This document shows, piece after piece, positions 27,602-36,530 of a DNA stretch of 64,000 nt; positions within the stretch are counted from its first letter, which is position 1; every line of letters starts with the position of its first letter. Source of the stretch: Chitinophaga sp. GbtcB8 (lineage in GTDB: Bacteria > Bacteroidota > Bacteroidia > Chitinophagales > Chitinophagaceae); assembly GCF_019091455.1 (NCBI RefSeq), contig NZ_JAGXJN010000038.1:25282-89281 (forward strand), written 5' to 3'. A program made the translations under genes and the position numbers. Under the pieces are notes generated by a model, which was not told where the DNA came from, did no database searches, and saw nothing but the letters and a program-made list of their open reading frames with translations.

Positions 27602-30007
27602 TTATTGGTAGTTTCCCTGTATGGTTATGCGGTTTTCAGCTCCGGCCGGCACATCGCGTACATACAACACCTTAGCGGCCGCATCATACTGCCACTTAGC
27701 GGCAGTTACAGCCTTTGGTTTTTCAGCCAGGTGTACTTTCAGCTCAAAGGTTTTCAGCGGGCTGTGATAAGGGCCTGCTGCCGGCTGTATGGTAATAGCA
27801 ATATTATCTTCTGAAGTTTGGCTGTGAATGCTGGTAATGGCAAACTGCCCCTGCTGGTATAACAGGCTTTTACCATCATCTGTATACAGGCGGCAGCTGG
27901 CGCTGTCGCCGGGATATATATCCAGCGTTAGTGTATCAATGATCCTTTCCCCTACATATTGCAGCGGCGCCTGGGTGGGAATAATGCTGCCTGCTTTTAT
28001 GAACAGTGGTATTTTATCCAGCGGTGTAAGCACGTTCAGGTATTGCTTGCCGGGATAGGTTTTACCGGTCCAGTAATCTATCCACCTGCCTTGTGGCAAA
28101 TACACCGTGCGGGTAGCAGCGCCTTTTTGCGTAACCGGGCATACCATTAGGCTGCTGCCCAGCAGGTACTGGTCTGTAATGTTGTACACATTCACATCAT
28201 CCTGGTAATCCAGCACCAGCGCACGCATGAGCGGCATGCCGGTAGTGTACATTTCATATGCATGGTTGTATAAGTAAGGCAACAGCTGGTAACGCAGGCG
28301 GGCATATTGCTTAAAAATAACCTGCGCTTCCTTGCCATAATTCCAGGGCTCTTTGTACCCCGGATGATCCATACCAAATACCATGGCTACAGGGCTTAAC
28401 ATGCCGAACTGGCACCAGCGGATGTACAGCTCCGGATCGGCCGGGTGCTCAAAACCGCCCATACAGTGGGCCCAGTAGCCTACGCCGGATAACCCGATAT
28501 TAAGGCCTGCTTTTATAACCGGCTCAAAGTACTGCCACTCACTGGGCCAGTCGCCGGCAAAAATGAAAGGATAACGCTGTATACCGGCATACCCTTCGCG
28601 CGTATGGTTCATACCACGCAAATGATTATACGCTGCAAAATTTTCATAGGCCGCTTTAGCGTACGCAATGGGGAAAACATTGTGCAGCGCACGGGCCTTC
28701 TCATCTGTAGGACCCGTTTTATTACTCTCATTGGCCAGGTGCCCAAAGGCGCTGCCCTCATCTGTTTTAAAGAATTTTGCACCGATGCGGGCCACTTTCA
28801 TGGCTGCATTTTGCCACCACCAGCTTACGGCCGTGCTGTCAAAAAAGTTCACAAACTCACCGGGCCGGCCGTTTTCAGGATAGGTATAACCCAGGGCGGC
28901 AGCGCTATCCAGCAGGTGATTGTGCAAACCGTTATCCAGCCGGGGGCGGATGTGCAGCCCCACCATGTTATAGTGCAGCGCATACAGGCTGTCCATCATA
29001 GCGCGCGGGTTGTGGAAGGTTTCCCGCCACTCAAAACTGGTAGCGCCTTTGCCGCCATTTTTGCCAAAGAGGCGCCAGGTAGAGTCCAGGAACAAAAGAT
29101 CTACCGGTATGCCCAGCTCCCGGAAACGGCGGGCCAGCGCCAGCACATAAGCAGCGGAGGTAAGCTGCTCATGCCCCCAGGTGCCGCCACTGTAAGTACC
29201 CACATGCAGGCCCATGGCAAAAAGCGGCATCAGGGGCGAGCGGCCTGTGAGCGCGGTATATTGCTCCAGGATACCGGCAAAGCGGGGACCATAAATAAAA
29301 TAGTAATCCAGCTCCCCTTTACCTTGCGCAGCAAAGGTGTATTGGTCCGGGCGGGTGCTGCCCATATCCCACTCCGTAGCAGCAGAAGTATGCAGGAAAA
29401 TGCCGTAACCCCGGGTGCTCATAAAAAAGGGAATGGGGCTGTAATTGGCCGCCAGCACATTGTAGGCGCCGGTAATATGCGGCATGCCGGCGCCGCGGCC
29501 CACATTCAGCTGCAGCTTTTTGCCGCGCCGGTCCAGGAAATCCATACGCTCCCCGAAACCAAAGAAATGCTCATCCGGCTGCAATGTTTTGCGGCAAAGG
29601 GTAGTGTCGCCGGAGAGCACAGCGCCATCAGCGGGTTCTTCAGACAGTAATTTTCCATCGGCAGTATATACATTAATGTTAAACGGTTTTTTGTTCACCA
29701 CAATTTGCAGGGCAGCAGTACTGAACCGGAAAGCCTCTCCTGTTTCTGTTGCCTGTACCGGCAGCTCCCCCCATTGATATTGTACCACCATCCATGGCTC
29801 GTCCGGCGCAAAAGTGCCGCTGCGGCTCATTCTCACCCGGAACATGGCAGCTGTACAAAATTCCAGCTGCACCCGGGCCTGGGTAGTGGTGAAATAAAAA
29901 ATGTTGCCTTTCCTCGAAAAATCCTGCTGGTAGCTGCCCACCTGCGCTTGTGCAGCCAATGAGCCGATACAGAAAGCCGTGCAAAGGGTGATAATGGTCC
30001 TGAACAT
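27602..30007 (-). CDS. GH31 family glycoside hydrolase
   Basis: About 801 residues from the ATG at 30007, which begins a signal peptide (MFRTIITLCTAFCIGSLAAQ). The frame is open to 30151, but that extension lacks signal character. GH31 signs: FFGFGERMDFLDRRGKKLQLN, nucleophile D416 in FFKTDEGSAFG, acid/base D486 in FAGDWPSEW, and LRALVLDYQDDVNVYNITDQ before the C-terminal sandwiches. The KTDEG form differs from the WWLDATEPD form in PUL 1, so the two enzymes belong to different GH31 subgroups and need not share a substrate. It is the first gene of the PUL 2 run and divergent from the HTCS at 30254. Confidence 0.9.
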   Translation of the reverse strand: MFRTIITLCTAFCIGSLAAQAQVGSYQQDFSRKGNIFYFTTTQARVQLEFCTAAMFRVRMSRSGTFAPDEPWMVVQYQWGELPVQATETGEAFRFSTAALQIVVNKKPFNINVYTADGKLLSEEPADGAVLSGDTTLCRKTLQPDEHFFGFGERMDFLDRRGKKLQLNVGRGAGMPHITGAYNVLAANYSPIPFFMSTRGYGIFLHTSAATEWDMGSTRPDQYTFAAQGKGELDYYFIYGPRFAGILEQYTALTGRSPLMPLFAMGLHVGTYSGGTWGHEQLTSAAYVLALARRFRELGIPVDLLFLDSTWRLFGKNGGKGATSFEWRETFHNPRAMMDSLYALHYNMVGLHIRPRLDNGLHNHLLDSAAALGYTYPENGRPGEFVNFFDSTAVSWWWQNAAMKVARIGAKFFKTDEGSAFGHLANESNKTGPTDEKARALHNVFPIAYAKAAYENFAAYNHLRGMNHTREGYAGIQRYPFIFAGDWPSEWQYFEPVIKAGLNIGLSGVGYWAHCMGGFEHPADPELYIRWCQFGMLSPVAMVFGMDHPGYKEPWNYGKEAQVIFKQYARLRYQLLPYLYNHAYEMYTTGMPLMRALVLDYQDDVNVYNITDQYLLGSSLMVCPVTQKGAATRTVYLPQGRWIDYWTGKTYPGKQYLNVLTPLDKIPLFIKAGSIIPTQAPLQYVGERIIDTLTLDIYPGDSASCRLYTDDGKSLLYQQGQFAITSIHSQTSEDNIAITIQPAAGPYHSPLKTFELKVHLAEKPKAVTAAKWQYDAAAKVLYVRDVPAGAENRITIQGNYQ

Positions 30008-30253
30008 ATTTCCGCGTAATTGTAAGTGAAGGAATGCCTGCCTGTAAAGTTGCCTGTAAAAAGGAGGCTGCGACATGGAAAAATTGACTTTATGCTGTAA
30101 AAATGTACCGGCAACAGGCCCAGTAGGAAAGCATAGGATGGATCTTACCATTTAAAATGCCAAATTCAGTATGCTGGATCTTCAGACCTGGAAAAGTGCA
30201 GATGAATTGAAAAACCGGGATCCGGGACTTTATAAATTCTGTTAAATATCGTT

Positions 30254-33200
30254 ATGCAATTCCTGAAATGCGTTCTAACCATTTGCAGCAGCTTGTTATT
30301 TACTCAAACCCTTACCGCTGCGCTCACTATCCACCCCACTGCCAAAACCGGGTTAAGTAATAATGTATGCCTGGAACAGCTGACCACCCACGACGGTCTT
30401 TCCCAAAACACGGTACGCTGCCTGATGCAGGATAAAAAAGGGTTTATCTGGATCGGTACCCTTAATGGCCTGAACCGCTATGACGGCAAAAAATTTATTG
30501 TGTACCGGCCGGAGTACGGCAACCCGCACTCCATCAGCGACACGCGGATCCGCGAGCTGCATGAGGACCAGCATGGATTTATCTGGGTAAAAACATTTGA
30601 AGGGCGTTTTCATTGTTTTGATCCGGCCCGGGAGGATTTCATTGAATTTACCAATGACAATAAGGCGCCTGCGTACGATCAGTATTTTGCAGCTGCCAAT
30701 GGCGACATCTGGCTATATGGGCATAGCACCGGCTGCCTGCGTATTCAGTATAAGCAGGGCAAGTTTGTAACACAACAGTATAATACCCCCACCGTAAATT
30801 TTATTTTTGAAGATGACGATCACCATTTATGGGTGGGTACCAGCAAACGTTTGCATAAATTAGATGCGGCAGGGAAAATGCTGACCGTATTTCAACAATC
30901 ACCCCCGGAAGCTGATTTTCTGCAAACCATACCCGGAAAAGACCAGTTATATTTTATTACGCGGAACAACGGCGTATTTACCTACCATTTACAGCGCCGC
31001 ACCTTTAGCGCATTGCGCATGGATCAGTCATTATCCCTTACCAGCGGAGCTTTGCTGAACCATCAACAGCTGCTGTTGGGCACTTCCCGGTCCGGCGCAT
31101 TTGTATTACAGCTCAATACCGGGCACGTAACGCCTGCCAGCACCGTGTTTGGGGAAACCATACCCGGGCATATAGACCTGGTGAAAAGCCCGCAACAAGC
31201 CATCTGGATCAACAACCACTCCGGCGCCGTATGGTATTATGATACCCTGCAGCAGCGGAGCAGGCGTTTTAACCTGATAGCGCCGCAGGTGATAGCGCGT
31301 GTGGATGATGACCGCTTTACCATTCACACGGATAATAAAGACAATACCTGGATCACCACCTATGGGGGCGGCCTGTATTGTTATAACCGCCGTACAGATT
31401 CGCTGCAGCATTTTGATTACAATGCCGGTAATGCCAACGGGCTAAGCTCCAATTACCTGTTAAGCGTGCTGGCCGACCGCTCGGGGCTGGTATGGGTAGG
31501 CACTGAACATACGGGGCTGAATAAGCTGATGCCGCAGTCGTTTACCGTATCGCACTTTTACCCGGACCCAAGCACGCCCAAACATTACAGCGCCAATATT
31601 GTAAAAACGTTGTTTGAAGACAGCCGTGGTAATATATGGGTAAGCACCAAGAACGGATCGCTGAACCTGTATAACAGCCAGCTGCAGCAGATCCGCACCC
31701 TGAACCACCTGTTTCCCCGGCAAACGCCCAATGTATATTGCATACAGGAAGATGCGCGCGGTTACATCTGGTTAGGCACCAAAGGGCAAGGTTTATATAT
31801 TACCCACCTTGACTCCCTGCAACGGCCGGCACGGCATTTTACCTTACCGGAGCCGGCAGGCGGGGGTAATCAGAATAACCTGGTGTACGCCCTTTTGCAG
31901 GACCGGCAGCAACGCATGTGGATAGGCACGTTTGGCGCGGGTTTTAACCTGGCTGCGTACAAAGGCGGCAGCCAGATCACCTTTACCAATTTCCTGGGCG
32001 CTCATGAAACGCTGAAGGATATACGCTGTTTACTGCAGGACCGCGCAGGACAAATATGGGCCGGCACCAATAACGGGCTGGTAGTATTTAACCCGGCAAA
32101 ACCCAACGACTTTAAGGTATACCAATCTGACCAGAACAACCCGAACGGCCTTACCAGCAATGTGATCAAAACCCTGTGTGAAGATCACCACGGGCGTTTG
32201 TGGGTAGGCACTTACGGCGGCGGCCTTTGCCATTTTATACCTGGTACGGGCACACGTAGTGCTTATTTTGAAACCTATACCACGCAGCAAGGCCTTTCCA
32301 ATGATATTGTAAACGGGCTGCTGGAAGACGATCAGGGTGACCTGTGGGTAAGCACTGAAAATGGCCTGACCCGTTTTAACCCGGACAAAAATACTTTTGA
32401 GGTCTTCTATTTTTCCAACAGCACGCTGGGCAACCTGTTTGCAGAAGCCTCCTGCTGCAAGCGCCGCAACGGGCAGCAGCTATGGGGCAGCATGGATGGC
32501 TTTTACAGCTGCCTGCCCGCGCGCATGAAAACAGACAGCCTGGATGCGCCGGTGGTGCTTACCGGGTTTAGTATTGCAGGCACTACACAAAAACAGGCCA
32601 ATACACTTCCTGCTGAAATAAAACTGGAACCTAACCAAAGAGTGTTCAGCCTTGAATTTGCCGCGCTGGCATTCCGCAACCCACAGAAAAATAAATACAC
32701 TTATATACTGGAGAATTATGAAGAAGAATGGAACACGCCTACCAGCTATAACATTGCCACTTACCGCAACCTGCCGCCGGGAGAATATACTTTCCGCGTA
32801 AAAGGCACTAACAATGATGGCAGCTGGAGCCGGCAGGAAGCCAGCATACACATTACCGTGCTGCCGCCCTTCTGGCGTTCTAACCCGGCATTCCTGTTAT
32901 ATGCGTTGGTTATTGCAGGGCTGTTCTTTGGCATCCGTATAGTGCGGCAGCGCATTAACCGCCTGCAGCATGCTGTGGCGCTGGAAAAGGAGCTAACGGA
33001 ATATAAGCTGAACTTTTTCACCAACATTTCCCACGAGTTCCGCACGCCGCTTTCCTTAATTGTAAGCGCCATGGAAAACCTGCTGCCCGGCAAACAAAGC
33101 GCCTGGCAAACCGGCAAACATCTGCACATTATGCAAAAGAATGTGCATCGCTTAATGCGGCTGATAGACCAGCTGCTGGACTTCCGCAAGATCCAGCACC

Positions 33201-34555
33201 AGCGTATGAAGCTGCAATTACAGGAGCTGCCTGTTATTAACCTGTTACAGGAGCTTTGCGACAGCTTTAATGACCTGGCGGAACAAAAACATATTCACCT
33301 GCAGTTCCATAGTAACGTGCCCGAATACACGATGTGGGTAGATGATAATAAGCTGGATAAAATGTTGTACAACCTTTTATCCAACGCACATAAATTTACG
33401 CCTGCAGGCGGCAGCATTGCGGTAAATGTAATAGTGAACGAAAGCGCGGGCACCCTGCAGGTGCAGGTATCAGATTCCGGTATTTCCATCCCCGAAAGCA
33501 GGCGGGAACAGATCTTCCAGCGGTTCACCCAACTCGACTTCTCTCCAACGGGAACGGGTATAGGGTTATCGCTCACCAAAGAATTAGTAGAGCTGCACAA
33601 GGGATATATTGATTTCCATAATAACCCGGATACCGGCGTGACCTTTACTATTACCCTACCTCTTTCTAAAACGGCGTACACCCCGGAAGACCTGGCAGCA
33701 CCGGATACGGTGGCTGATCATCCTCATAACCCCTCTTCACTCATTGACTATATACCGGATGCAACGGGGATGGAGCTGCCGGAACCTACCTCCCGTTATA
33801 AGATCCTGGTGATAGAAGATAACCCGGATATTTGCGATTACCTCTCTTCCCAATTAAGCCAGTACTTTCATGTATATACCGCCAACAATGGGCGGGAAGG
33901 TTTGGCGCTGGCCATAGAAACCGCGCCGGACCTGGTAGTGTGCGATGTAATGCTGCCGGAGATGAATGGTTTTGAAATTACCCGCCGCATACGTAATGAG
34001 TTCCAGACCTGCCATATACCGGTGGTGCTGCTAACGGCCCTTAGCTCCGGCGAACACCAGCTGCAGGGCGTGGATGCCGGTGCGGATGCCTATATAGCAA
34101 AACCCTTCAGCACCCGTTTTCTGCTCACCAACATCATCCGTATTATTGAGCAGCGGGAAAAGATCCGTAAACGTTTCTCCAATGATCCCGGCTTTTTTGA
34201 AGTGAACATTGCGGAACATGAGGCCGACAAAAAATTCCTGGACCGCCTACATTTTATTATTACCCGTAACCTGGATAACACCCAATTTTCAGTAGACGAA
34301 TTTGCTGCTGCCGTGAAGCTGGGACGCACGCTGTTCTACAAAAAAGTAAAAGGGCTTACGGGTTACTCCCCTAATGAATACATAAGGCTGGTACGGTTAA
34401 AACAGGCGGCAGAGCTGTTGAATACAGGAGATTACACAGTATCGGAAGTAACGTATAAGGTGGGGATGAATGATCCGTTCTATTTCAGTAAATGTTTTAA
34501 AGCGCAGTTCGGTATTCCACCGTCGGCTTATCTGAAGAAGGTAAAAGCGGGATGA
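30254..34555 (+). CDS. Hybrid two-component system regulator (HTCS) of PUL 2
   Basis: 1433 residues with a signal peptide (MQFLKCVLTICSSLLFTQTL). Two periplasmic propellers (about 40-790) with repeats such as IWIGTLNGLNRYDG and LWVGTYGGGL, a Y_Y_Y domain (about 800-870), a membrane helix (about 878-898), HisKA with H927 in TNISHEFRTPLS, HATPase, receiver with D1231 in VVCDVMLPEMNG, and an AraC HTH (about 1340-1432). One oddity: the ATPase G1 box reads DSGISIP where DxGxGIP is usual, while the N box (NLLSNAHKFTP) and G2 box (GTGIGLSL) are normal. It is divergent from the GH31-SusCD-GH43-GH106 run and almost certainly regulates it. Confidence 0.95.
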   Translation: MQFLKCVLTICSSLLFTQTLTAALTIHPTAKTGLSNNVCLEQLTTHDGLSQNTVRCLMQDKKGFIWIGTLNGLNRYDGKKFIVYRPEYGNPHSISDTRIRELHEDQHGFIWVKTFEGRFHCFDPAREDFIEFTNDNKAPAYDQYFAAANGDIWLYGHSTGCLRIQYKQGKFVTQQYNTPTVNFIFEDDDHHLWVGTSKRLHKLDAAGKMLTVFQQSPPEADFLQTIPGKDQLYFITRNNGVFTYHLQRRTFSALRMDQSLSLTSGALLNHQQLLLGTSRSGAFVLQLNTGHVTPASTVFGETIPGHIDLVKSPQQAIWINNHSGAVWYYDTLQQRSRRFNLIAPQVIARVDDDRFTIHTDNKDNTWITTYGGGLYCYNRRTDSLQHFDYNAGNANGLSSNYLLSVLADRSGLVWVGTEHTGLNKLMPQSFTVSHFYPDPSTPKHYSANIVKTLFEDSRGNIWVSTKNGSLNLYNSQLQQIRTLNHLFPRQTPNVYCIQEDARGYIWLGTKGQGLYITHLDSLQRPARHFTLPEPAGGGNQNNLVYALLQDRQQRMWIGTFGAGFNLAAYKGGSQITFTNFLGAHETLKDIRCLLQDRAGQIWAGTNNGLVVFNPAKPNDFKVYQSDQNNPNGLTSNVIKTLCEDHHGRLWVGTYGGGLCHFIPGTGTRSAYFETYTTQQGLSNDIVNGLLEDDQGDLWVSTENGLTRFNPDKNTFEVFYFSNSTLGNLFAEASCCKRRNGQQLWGSMDGFYSCLPARMKTDSLDAPVVLTGFSIAGTTQKQANTLPAEIKLEPNQRVFSLEFAALAFRNPQKNKYTYILENYEEEWNTPTSYNIATYRNLPPGEYTFRVKGTNNDGSWSRQEASIHITVLPPFWRSNPAFLLYALVIAGLFFGIRIVRQRINRLQHAVALEKELTEYKLNFFTNISHEFRTPLSLIVSAMENLLPGKQSAWQTGKHLHIMQKNVHRLMRLIDQLLDFRKIQHQRMKLQLQELPVINLLQELCDSFNDLAEQKHIHLQFHSNVPEYTMWVDDNKLDKMLYNLLSNAHKFTPAGGSIAVNVIVNESAGTLQVQVSDSGISIPESRREQIFQRFTQLDFSPTGTGIGLSLTKELVELHKGYIDFHNNPDTGVTFTITLPLSKTAYTPEDLAAPDTVADHPHNPSSLIDYIPDATGMELPEPTSRYKILVIEDNPDICDYLSSQLSQYFHVYTANNGREGLALAIETAPDLVVCDVMLPEMNGFEITRRIRNEFQTCHIPVVLLTALSSGEHQLQGVDAGADAYIAKPFSTRFLLTNIIRIIEQREKIRKRFSNDPGFFEVNIAEHEADKKFLDRLHFIITRNLDNTQFSVDEFAAAVKLGRTLFYKKVKGLTGYSPNEYIRLVRLKQAAELLNTGDYTVSEVTYKVGMNDPFYFSKCFKAQFGIPPSAYLKKVKAG

Positions 34556-34566
34556 GTATAAAACAA

Positions 34567-34602
34567 AAAGACCTGACAAGTTTTGCAACCTGTCAGGTCT
34601 TT
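34567..34602. terminator. Terminator hairpin after the HTCS gene
   Basis: A 12-bp stem (AAAGACCTGACA with TGTCAGGTCTTT) lies 11 nt after the HTCS stop and 8 nt beyond the 3' end of the leftward tRNA. A-rich and T-rich flanks let it work in both directions. Confidence 0.8.
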
Positions 34603-34610
34603 ACCTGAGA

Positions 34611-34682
<72 letters not shown>

Positions 34683-34746
34683 ATTATTAAAAGAACTTCA
34701 GTTATTTGCAAGTTTTGATACCTGCTTATTTTTGAAATTGGGATTG

Positions 34747-34777
34747 CAAAAATAAGGAAGTATTTGAAATAACCAAA
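34747..34777 (-). promoter_or_regulatory. Promoter for tRNA-Gly
   Basis: Read leftwards: TTTG (34777-34774), exactly 19 nt, then TATTTTTG (34754-34747), a full match to the TTTG/TAnnTTTG consensus of the Bacteroidota primary sigma factor. The tRNA starts about 65 nt downstream. The -33 box touches the stop codon of the small membrane protein gene. Confidence 0.8.
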
Positions 34778-34978
34778 TTATTTATACTTAGGATTGTACA
34801 GTGTGCTTTCCGGTACGGCCACTTCTGGTTTACCCGGGTAACGGTGTTGATACAGCTTGTAGCAGCCGCCTAATACAAAAGCCAGCGTGCAAAATATTGT
34901 TACATAAAAAAGGAAACGGGAAGAGCTAACCCAGTTCTGGGAAAAATCGTTCTTATTTTCTACTGTATTCTGTTCCAT
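34778..34978 (-). CDS. Small membrane protein of unknown function, 66 residues
   Basis: The N-terminal third is polar (MEQNTVENKNDFSQNWVSSS), followed by one membrane helix (about 23-43: FLFYVTIFCTLAFVLGGCY) and a short charged tail (YQHRYPGKPEVAVPESTLYN). The cysteine at the helix end lacks a lipobox-type signal peptide because the helix is too far from the N-terminus. No family is recognised. It stands upstream of tRNA-Gly on the same strand. Confidence 0.75.
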   Translation of the reverse strand: MEQNTVENKNDFSQNWVSSSRFLFYVTIFCTLAFVLGGCYKLYQHRYPGKPEVAVPESTLYNPKYK

Positions 34979-35055
34979 GATTTATTCTTTTCGCGGTGCA
35001 AACTTACACTATGTCAAATAATAATCAAAGTAATATTTGAAAAAAACTGGATGAA

Positions 35056-35268
35056 GGCTTAATGCTTAACGCTGAACGCTTAATGCCATTGTGTTATGCT
35101 TTAGGTGCTCAGTGTTAAGCGTTAAGGTCACGGGAAGCGTTTAGCTTTTAGCTTTTAGTGTTCTGCACTCTGCGTTCAGCATTCCGTGATATGCCTGGTA
35201 AGCAGTTTATGATGCTGCGGGGTGTGTAGCATTAAGCGTTAAGCGCATTTAACGTTCAGTATTCCGCG
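35056..35268. repeat. Intergenic inverted repeat, word GCTTAACGCT/GAACGCT
   Basis: The left arm (35056-35087) is a run of GCTTAATGCTTAACGCTGAACGC-type words. The right arm (about 35226-35268) is the complementary run. Inside is a second nested pair (GTCACGGGAA near 35127 and TTCCGTGAT near 35183) and a TTTAGCTTTTAGC run. The right arm extends into the last codons of the GT2 gene, so its C-terminus is encoded by repeat sequence. Confidence 0.75.
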
Positions 35269-36298
35269 TTTGGCGTTCCTTCTCATGCTCCAGCTTGGAA
35301 AATTCTTTACGGCCCAGGAAGTAATAACGCCAGATCATAATACCATGGAATACGCCCTGCATATCCAGCAGCTTTTTCCAGGGCAGATGATCCTGCTTCA
35401 GGTCATATTTACGGCGCCACTTATGATAATCCTTATAGGCGCGTATAATGGCCGTCATATCCTTCGGTTTGCCCGCTACCAGGCTTTTTACAGCTGCCAG
35501 CACATCCAGGAAGAACCTTTGTGACAGCACAATCCAGCGGTCGAACGGATGCAGGTTCTTCCACAACATCATCAGGTTATTGCGAAAGTTGAGGTACAGC
35601 TTACGCGGGTTACCCTGGGGCAGGCTGCCCCCGCCTACATGATATACCAGCGAATCCGGGCAGTAGCTGATGCGGTAGCCGGCACGCTGCAGCCGCCAGC
35701 AGAGATCTACCTCTTCCATATGCGCAAAGAAATCGGCATCAAAACCCTTTACTTCATGAAAACATTTGGAGCGGATGAACAGTGCTGCACCGGTAGCCCA
35801 GAACACATCCTGCACATCATCATACTGCCCCTTGTCTTTTTCCGTGGTGTAAAGGATACGGCCGCGGCAAAAGGTATAACCCAGAATATCCATCCAGCCA
35901 CCGGCAGCGCCGGCATACTCAAACTCATCCTGCTGGTAATAAGCGCGCAGCTTGGGCTGGCAGGCGGCTATTTGCGGATCTTGCTGCATAAGGGCCACCA
36001 CGGGCTCTATCCAGCCGGGAGATACCTCCACATCCTGGTTCAGAAGCACATAGATATCCGCCTGCACATGCTGTAAAGCCTCGTTATAACCACCGGCAAA
36101 ACCATTGTTGGATGGGTTCCGGATGATCTTTACCTGCGGAAAATGGGTTTGGGTAAAGGCAACGCTGTCGTCTGTAGAGGCGTTGTCGGCCAGGTACAAT
36201 TCCAGGTTGCCGTAAGTGGACTGGCATACCGAAGGCAGGAATTTTTCCAAAAACCCCCTCCCGTTCCAGTTAAGAATGACTACGGCTACTGATGGCAA
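35249..36298 (-). CDS. Family 2 glycosyltransferase
   Basis: About 350 residues. The frame is open to an ATG at 36394, but that start lies inside the CCATGG palindrome. A TTG at 36298 gives the classic GT2 start PSVAVVILNWNGRGFLEKFL, which I prefer. GT-A features: LADNASTDDS (nucleotide-sugar binding), VLLNQDVEVSPGW (DxD-like), GFDADFFAHMEEVDLCWRL (the ED catalytic region of the rhamnosyl-type GT2). These enzymes add sugars to surface polysaccharides. No other glycan-assembly genes are nearby, so the product is unknown. The last residues (RQTRNTER) are encoded by the adjacent repeat. Confidence 0.9.
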   Translation of the reverse strand: MPSVAVVILNWNGRGFLEKFLPSVCQSTYGNLELYLADNASTDDSVAFTQTHFPQVKIIRNPSNNGFAGGYNEALQHVQADIYVLLNQDVEVSPGWIEPVVALMQQDPQIAACQPKLRAYYQQDEFEYAGAAGGWMDILGYTFCRGRILYTTEKDKGQYDDVQDVFWATGAALFIRSKCFHEVKGFDADFFAHMEEVDLCWRLQRAGYRISYCPDSLVYHVGGGSLPQGNPRKLYLNFRNNLMMLWKNLHPFDRWIVLSQRFFLDVLAAVKSLVAGKPKDMTAIIRAYKDYHKWRRKYDLKQDHLPWKKLLDMQGVFHGIMIWRYYFLGRKEFSKLEHEKERQTRNTER

Positions 36299-36372
36299 TA
36301 CGGACAACAGCTCTTCGTTTACGCGTGATGAATATTTTGCGTTGCAAATATAGCAGAAAAGTCGAGAGTGAG

Positions 36373-36506
36373 TAGTCCATGGCCGATGGTCCATAGTCCA
36401 TGGCTTGGTGCCGTGGGATAGGCCGTTCGTGGAGGTGCGGTTACCCCACCTGCCCTATCCCACTCAGAAATGCGCAGCAGGCTATGCACCATGGACCATA
36501 GACTAA
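36373..36506. repeat. Intergenic inverted repeat, word CCATGGACCATAG
   Basis: The outer left arm (36375-36404) holds CCATGG and GTCCATAG words, matched by CACCATGGACCATAGAC (about 36487-36503) on the right. A nested perfect 10-bp stem (GTGGGATAGG at 36413-36422 with 36454-36463) encloses a third GGAGGTG/CCACCT pair. It fills the gap between the divergent GT2 and sensor-kinase genes. Confidence 0.75.
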
Positions 36507-36530
36507 AGATTTATATTAACTTACGCCCAA

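Noticed and set aside
28604..29650. A 348-codon open frame antisense to the GH31 gene
   Set aside because: It lies wholly inside a gene with clear GH31 motifs, has low-complexity Arg/His/Gln-rich content typical of antisense frames in GC-rich DNA, and no signal or domain.
36298..36394. Longer GT2 N-terminus from ATG 36394
   Set aside because: The extra 32 residues come from the CCATGG palindrome and do not resemble any GT2 N-terminus; the domain begins at PSVAVVILNWNG.
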